DNA of 64,000 nt from assembly GCA_023653785.1 (NCBI GenBank), contig JAMKCH010007151.1, positions 1 through 64,000 of the forward strand. Direction: 5' to 3'. Below are positions 59,080 through 64,000 of the stretch, piece by piece. A program made the translations under genes and the position numbers. The stretch is from Ophioderma brevispina. Taxonomy: Eukaryota; Echinodermata; Ophiuroidea; Amphilepidida; Ophiodermatidae. The notes beneath the pieces were generated by a model that had not been told where the DNA came from, ran no database searches, and was given only the letters and a program-made list of their open reading frames with translations. The number at the start of each line of letters is the position of its first letter. Position 1 is the stretch's first letter.

Positions 59080-59710
59080 GTAATGCTGTCCTCGCGTTTC
59101 GGTGCTGCAGTTCACAATTCGCGTTCACTGCCTCATTGAAAGCGGTTACATTTATGGACATCGTCGGACTTCAAAAAAAAATCAGACCAAAAGTCATGTG
59201 TCTGAGCACATGTGGCAACCACCGAATGGTAGTTTGCGAGAATAGTATACCTATCGTAGCAATCACAGGCATCGGGGTCACCCAAGTCCGACGGGATGAG
59301 GGATCTGCATTGACGTGCTCGTGCTTTTTCCCATGCTCGCTGTTCTAACTTGAAGTTGAACTGGCCATAGCAATTCAAGCCATCTTGCCATCTGGTCTGT
59401 GGGCTCCTTGAATGACATTACCCCAAAGCAGGGCGCTGTGATCGGTTTCTAACAGAAATTATCTACCAGAGGTGTTAGGTCTGAATTTCTGTGTGAAAAA
59501 AGTGACGATTGCTAACAATTCTCTCCTTGTTCGGCAGGATACCGTTGCTGCATTCGTCACTGATTGACTGGCATAGGCTTATGGGGTCATTTCATCTTTC
59601 GACTCTGTCACACCATGGACTTGGCTCAGGGTTGCCCCAATTCCGAAGTCTCGGCATTCGGTGTCCAAATGAATAACCCCTGAGCCTTCGGATTAAGCCA
59701 TAACTCGTTC
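59080..59710 (-). pseudogene. Gypsy RNase H domain, frame-broken
   Basis: The frame reading FGIGATLSQVHGVTESKDE near 59,640 is the start of RNase H, preceded by LDT with the first catalytic Asp. RRELLAIVTFF near 59,510 and TDHSALLW near 59,440 are the conserved helix and strand motifs that follow. It degrades the RNA of the RNA-DNA hybrid during reverse transcription. Confidence 0.85.
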
Positions 59711-59729
59711 CCAGTAATTGGACTTAAGG

Positions 59730-61000
59730 GTTATCACATGCAACGCGACATCATTGTTCCACTCAAACGCCTGCCCGGCCTCTAGCAGACGGTGGAGTGG
59801 TCCGCGAGTGCGCAAATCCTTGATGAGAAACGACGATAGTATGGAAGAGTTCCCAAAAAAATGCTCGAATCCCCGGCATTCTGTGTTACAGGCCAGTCAT
59901 GTACAGCGTTACCTTTGCGGGTCAGGTTGAGTTGCTCTTTCTGGTGTCACCAGGTGCCAAGAAATACAAACATTTCTGAAAAGATTGCATTGCTTGGTTT
60001 AGCTTCATCATGCTTTACCCAAGCGGAAATACCTCTCCAAGCCTTCCATAGTTCTTCAAATGTAGACTGATATGATAAGATCTGTCCAAGTATACAAGGA
60101 GGGTCTTCCACTGTAAAACCTCTCATAATCAGTTCACAAATCTTTTCGAATGTAGAGGGGCGCATTCATTACTAGGACCCAAAGCCATAACAACATACGC
60201 ATATAGCCCGCGTTTGTAATGAACGCTTGTGTTTTGACTATCTTCAGGCTTTTTATTCTATCTGCCAGCTAAACCGGCGGGGAAGGAAAGGGTGACGGGG
60301 AAGGGAAGGGGATGGGGGGGGGGGGGTGGGGGGGGGGGGGGGAAAGGGCGGAGGGGGGGGGGGGCGAGAAAGAAAGGGGGCGGGGGGGGGGGGGGGGGGG
60401 GGTGGGGGGGGGGGGGGGGGGGGGGAGGGGTGTGGGGGGAAGGGAAAAACGGGGGGGGAGGGGGGATTTTTTATTTTTTCTTGTTTTTTAATTTTTTATT
60501 TTTTGTTTTTTTTAATTTTTTTTTTTTAAAAAGTTTGGCACATTTAAACAGTCCAAACAATCTGCGACTCGCGGGGAGTGGAGGCACAAAATGAAGTTAA
60601 ATTATTAACTTTTCTATAGTCAACGAATGCGCGTGTAGGTACCATCGCGTTTTTCCGTACAAAGACGAGTGGCGAAAGCCCATGGGGCGGGTAGACTCTG
60701 TTATAATTCCAGTTTGAGTGCTTTTCAATTATTTCTTCTTACTCTCCTGCAAAAAGCCTTGGGAGGGCGGCGAGGAGGTTGACGAACTTGGTTTGGCGGC
60801 TCCCGATCAATAGTTGTTGAACAATATTAGTTACGGCCAAGATCATCTGCCGACTTGGCGACGGTTATGTGATCGTTGATTAACTTTTCAACTAGTTGGG
60901 CTTTACATGGCTCCCATGTTCTCAACGATATCTAATGAAAATTAATGAAGGTTTCGGACCAACGTTGGCCTTAACAGTGTTGACAAAACGGCGTCCTGTG
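59730..61000 (-). pseudogene. Gypsy reverse transcriptase, interrupted by a G-rich block
   Basis: HGLSPLVFVRKNA and AFVDYRKVNNLT (60,600-60,690) are fingers-domain motifs. A PLP-type motif lies near 60,570. After the G-rich block come a WQIE-type segment (about 60,260), NAPSTFEKICELI (about 60,150) and a YLD box near 60,090 that is broken by a one-base shift. The thumb text continues: DEAKPSNA near 60,000, LTRKGNAVHDWP near 59,900 and LPYYRRF near 59,830. Order and spacing match Ty3/gypsy RT. Confidence 0.88.
60285..60530. repeat. G-rich low-complexity block inside RT
   Basis: About 170 bases of G with few A/T, then a T-rich stretch (60,466-60,525). RT motifs on either side would be nearly contiguous without it. 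It is either an insertion or an assembly fault. Confidence 0.9.
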
Positions 61001-61419
61001 CCTGACTGTAGCGAGGAAACGAGAATTTACATATGAATCAAACACGACATCTTTGATCCATTTCCGTGTTTTCAGTGTATTCCACATTACAACATCCTGT
61101 AGGTAGCCCAACGTTATCCGGCATGTAATGGACCTCTTCATCTATAGTGCTTAGTAGGGCGGACAGGTATCGCCACGTCATTCTTCTCGTGTTCAACCAA
61201 CGATCTCGACCACGTAGTACTAGGCACGCAATTGTCAGCCACTACTATGAAACAGGTTCACCTAGCAAAAATCACTGCTCAAATCTATAAACATTCGCAT
61301 TGTTCCTTCAACACAATTCACTATAAGAGGAAAATAGTCACAATCACATGTTTAAAAGTTACTGTTTAAGTCAGGCGGAACCACCTTCTAACTTGCACTT
61401 TTCAGGCTTGCCTGCAATC

Positions 61420-61760
61420 GTTTAAGCACGTCGTTCTGCTAGTTCACAGTCATGGTGATATAAAAAATCGTAACCTAAAATTCCGTTATCATGAAATATA
61501 GGCCACGTAGGAGTCCCAGAAAATTCTAAGCTTCCAATTCTAAAAGTAGTAAAAGTCGCTGTACCCTTTATGTTTATAAGTTCACCATTGGCTGCTTCTA
61601 ATGTGTACTGCACACTGTGCACCATCAGCATGAGGGCGCTGTTCAGTAGGAAATCGCTTCAAACAAGTTACGGAAATACAGTAACTGCAGCACCAGTGTC
61701 TACAAGCAATTCAGCATCTATCTGACTGATTTTGCACAAAAAATGCAGATATCCTGCATA
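61420..61760 (-). pseudogene. Gypsy aspartic protease (retropepsin)
   Basis: LLVDTGAAVTVF at about 61,690-61,725 has the DTG catalytic triad. ANGELINIKG (about 61,570) is the flap side and ILGYDFLYHHDCEL (about 61,450) is the conserved ILGxDFL helix. One stop and one shift separate the halves. It cleaves the gag-pol polyprotein. Confidence 0.9.
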
Positions 61761-61899
61761 ATTCGCTCTCGTAGAGCGTTACACCTTTATCTACACTTTT
61801 CTTTGGGGAACGTTACCAGGCCGGAACGGTGCGCGGTGGGGTCCTTGATGTTTTCCGACTCGTGCCTGCTTCTTGTGTCGCTTGGCTATTTTTCCTCTT

Positions 61900-63170
61900 T
61901 TGGGGCAATTATCGCTATATGCCATTCCTCGTCACAACTGTAGCATCGAAAGTCTCTCTTCTGGTTTGCTATGTGGTGGGTTGCCATTTCTGTTCGAGAA
62001 CCGGACCCTGGTTCTTTTACAGTCTGTTAAACTACGGAAAGTGTGTCGAGTTGATTGCGACGAAAGATCTTAAATTGTGTGATTCTGTCCACATCGGAAG
62101 TCGGGGACTTGCTTCTTCTGTTCTTTGGTGATAAGTTTACTGATGCTTTTTCTGTGACAGTGTGCACGGCTCGTACCCGAACTTGATTTTTCCCCACCTC
62201 GTCTCTCAGTGTAAGGTAGGGTCTCCCCAACAACCGCCTCTGTGCTTCGTCAATATAGCCCCTTATAAATTGCGGAGGAATGGTTTCTCTGGTTACTGCG
62301 TCAGCCGTTGGGTAACTTTCAACCCAGTCTCTGGATATCTGGGAGAGTATCAGGCATTGATTCCTTTGGTCCTAAACGCCTCTGTTCAAGTGCGCAAGGG
62401 GTAGGTATGGCGAAGTCGTTCACCCGAGCGGTCTTAATGCCTTTTCTACAAAGTCAGCTGAATTCAAACACCTCCTGTGGCAACCATGAGGAAGGCAAAC
62501 TCTGGGCTGCGGCGTCCCAAGCTGTTCAGCAGTTCGGACCTTTTTCATTCTTCAGTCCATTTACAAGCATTTGCGAGACCATTGAAGGGCTTTATAACAA
62601 GGCTCCCATGATCGCTTTCCATCAAACTCAACCTGTCTATAGATGAGGAACCAGTTACTTGCCGATTATTGCGGGTTGGTTGGATAACCCACTGCAGTCT
62701 GTATGGTGTATCACCATTTGCTCACCACACTCAGCTGGGGGGTTTCTCATGGAAGGGCTGACACTTATTTTGTTGAACACTCGGGATTGTTTTGCCCAAA
62801 TGTTGGTGATGAGTGTACCATTGTACTTACTGTGCAAGTCTATTCAGCTGCGGAGTAGCGACTGGAGATGGAGACTCGGTAGCTGAGCAGATTTCTGATT
62901 CTCTTACAACTTCTGAGTTAGCACTCGCTGTTCTGTCAAACTTCTGTTATCTTGCTCCTTTCTCCCTGTCGTCGCATTTTCTTAGAATTATCTCTGAGTT
63001 GCTTGATCTCCTTTTCTGCCATTTCCAATTTCTTTTCAAGCGTCAATTTCAGTTTCCACGCCTTTTGAACGCCTACGTTTCCTTCCTTCTGGTAGACACT
63101 CTTGTTTCTCTTCAATGTACTCTGTAGCGTGTCACAATGGTAGCGGTAATACGTGTACTTTAAGACGTGT
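61900..63170 (-). pseudogene. Gypsy gag with zinc knuckle, frame-broken
   Basis: From 63,100 a coiled-coil-like segment (LTLEKKLEMAEKEIKQLRD) starts gag. WVESYPTADAVTRETIPPQF and RLLGRPYLTLRDEVGK (62,200-62,350) resemble the capsid C-terminal part. At 61,915-61,955 CYSCDEEWH and a following Cys-Pro in the next frame form a CCHC zinc knuckle, followed by a basic tail. It packages the RNA. Confidence 0.8.
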
Positions 63171-63180
63171 TGAAGTCCAT

Positions 63181-63198
63181 CCCACCGCTTGCCACCAG
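63181..63198 (-). promoter_or_regulatory. Putative primer-binding site
   Basis: The minus strand reads TGGTGGCAAGCGGTGGG directly after a CAACA-type LTR end, the usual position of the tRNA primer site. The tRNA species was not identified. Confidence 0.45.
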
Positions 63199-63764
63199 TG
63201 TTGCGTCCGTCGGGACAGCAATCAAGAGCACAATAAGAAATGGTCATTTGTACAAGGTATACGTGTTAGCTGCAATGTTGGCATTTATTAACTTGTGGTC
63301 ATATCGTCTGCATAGGTTCCAGTCAGAAACAGTAATAATCATTTAACAGGAACACGGCCCTAATATATGGTTATGCTAATTACTAGGTCGCTCTAGAACA
63401 ATAAGAGAGACATATATTAATTACTCACAATGTGGTTGAGTGAAGGTTGCTCACATAATTAACAAGCTAGTAACCATTAGAGTAGGCCTAATTTATATCA
63501 CTGGCAACCTGCTCGAGCATCAATAGAGTGGTGGAGTGACCACTCACCTACCATTAGAGAGGTGGAGTGAAGGCCACTCACCCTCACAATTAGGGCGGTG
63601 GAGTGAAGGCTACTCACAGACAATTATAGTGGCTGTGGGGACTCAAGTAAAACTTGAGTGTACAATAAACAATGATTAAGAGCAGGATGGGCTCACCTCT
63701 AATTAGAGTAACTGCTGTTGTGTGTGTAATTTATGTCTCTAAATTGAATTTGATGGGGACACAA
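63199..63764 (-). repeat. Right (5') LTR of the gypsy element
   Basis: The minus strand starts TGTGTCCCCATC and ends CGCAACA, about 566 bp. Inside are three to four copies of a GTGAGTGGCCTTCACTCCACC-like unit at 63,520-63,620 and an AATAAA signal near 63,285. The boundary with gag fits the primer-binding site. Confidence 0.7.
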
Positions 63765-63766
63765 CA

Positions 63767-64000
63767 GATTACGACATTTAGAATACCTATTGAACGTAAT
63801 ATCATTTTTTTTACCAATACCTATTCTGATATAATATGTAGCTTGAAAGGGAAGCAGATAGGCACAGTTTTGTACTCTTCCCATTCTTCTCCCTTCCAAT
63901 ATGGGTTTCACACAGTAACCACTCTATGGGTCCATGATTTCTTCCTAACACTAAAAGTTGGTTAATTGTGGCACTGGTATGTTAAAATTATACAAGACAT
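63767..64000. other. Flank of the gypsy element, no gene
   Basis: AT-rich. The short frames have no domain. Confidence 0.4.

Larger units (their letters stand above)
55203..63766 (-). mobile_element. Ty3/gypsy LTR retrotransposon with inverted outer repeats
   Basis: The coding order on the minus strand is gag (62.0-63.2 kb), zinc knuckle (61.9), protease (61.4-61.75), RT (60.0-61.0), RNase H (59.1-59.7) and integrase (57.0-58.4). RNase H before integrase is the Ty3/gypsy order. The outer repeats start with TGTGTCCCCATC and resemble each other for about 350 bp, but they face each other, whereas LTRs should be direct. Frames are broken at many places, so no full polyprotein can be read. A G-rich block sits inside RT. 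Length about 8.6 kb. Confidence 0.9.

Overview
The window looks like an intron-rich, repeat-rich metazoan nuclear genome, probably a marine invertebrate. It is AT-rich, holds almost no long open frames, and is packed with LINE remnants, a Ty3/gypsy retrotransposon, MITE-like and fold-back DNA elements, minisatellites and microsatellites. No bacterial operons, ribosome-binding sites or CRISPR arrays are visible. Related repeat copies differ largely by one-base insertions and deletions, and there are many extreme poly-C/poly-G runs. That pattern fits an unpolished long-read assembly, so most real coding sequence here is frame-broken. The species cannot be fixed from the sequence alone.

Host gene content is sparse. 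The best case is a single spliced exon at 32,999-33,235 (minus), encoding the N-terminal domain of a bile acid-CoA:amino acid N-acyltransferase / acyl-CoA thioesterase (BAAT/ACOT) protein, with a good acceptor and donor. Other possible coding pieces (14.84, 22.4, 37.9 and 51.06-51.93 kb) are not recognised and are given low confidence.

Layout. 0-1.8 kb: LINE reverse-transcriptase tail (minus). 5.4-9 kb: a roughly 1.5 kb tandem duplication, each copy ending in a MITE-like element (TIR CACTGTTAAA) that carries a tRNA-like pol III promoter module; further copies lie at 13.3 and 29.6 kb. 9.4-10.5 kb: Jockey/CR1-group LINE tail (minus). 10.6, 12.2 and 17.7 kb: ACGCGTAATGTAATAAAA minisatellites. 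15.7-16.7 kb: a fold-back element. 18.9-20.1 kb: the 5' half (zinc-finger-like segment plus endonuclease) of a second LINE type. 23.4-24.1 and 34.8-35.4 kb: an inverted repeat pair with telomere-like TTAGGG tracts. 25-32 kb: MITEs, including one with two perfect CRE palindromes. 33.9, 42.0, 44.9 and 52.7 kb: arrays of short units that reverse orientation. 44.7 kb: a 110-bp near-perfect palindrome with an 8-bp target-site duplication. 48.3-50.3 kb: a satellite in inverted arms. 53.9-54.9 kb: a MITE with a perfect 15-bp TIR. 55.2-63.8 kb: a gypsy element on the minus strand with gag, zinc knuckle, protease, RT, RNase H and integrase, plus a possible env-like third frame; its outer repeats are inverted rather than direct.

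The recurring theme is inverted-array (fold-back) DNA: at least five unrelated short-unit families each switch strand inside the array, resembling the FB elements of Drosophila and the TU elements of sea urchins. Together with the 8-bp-TSD palindrome and the tRNA-bearing MITE, this is the most unusual content of the window.
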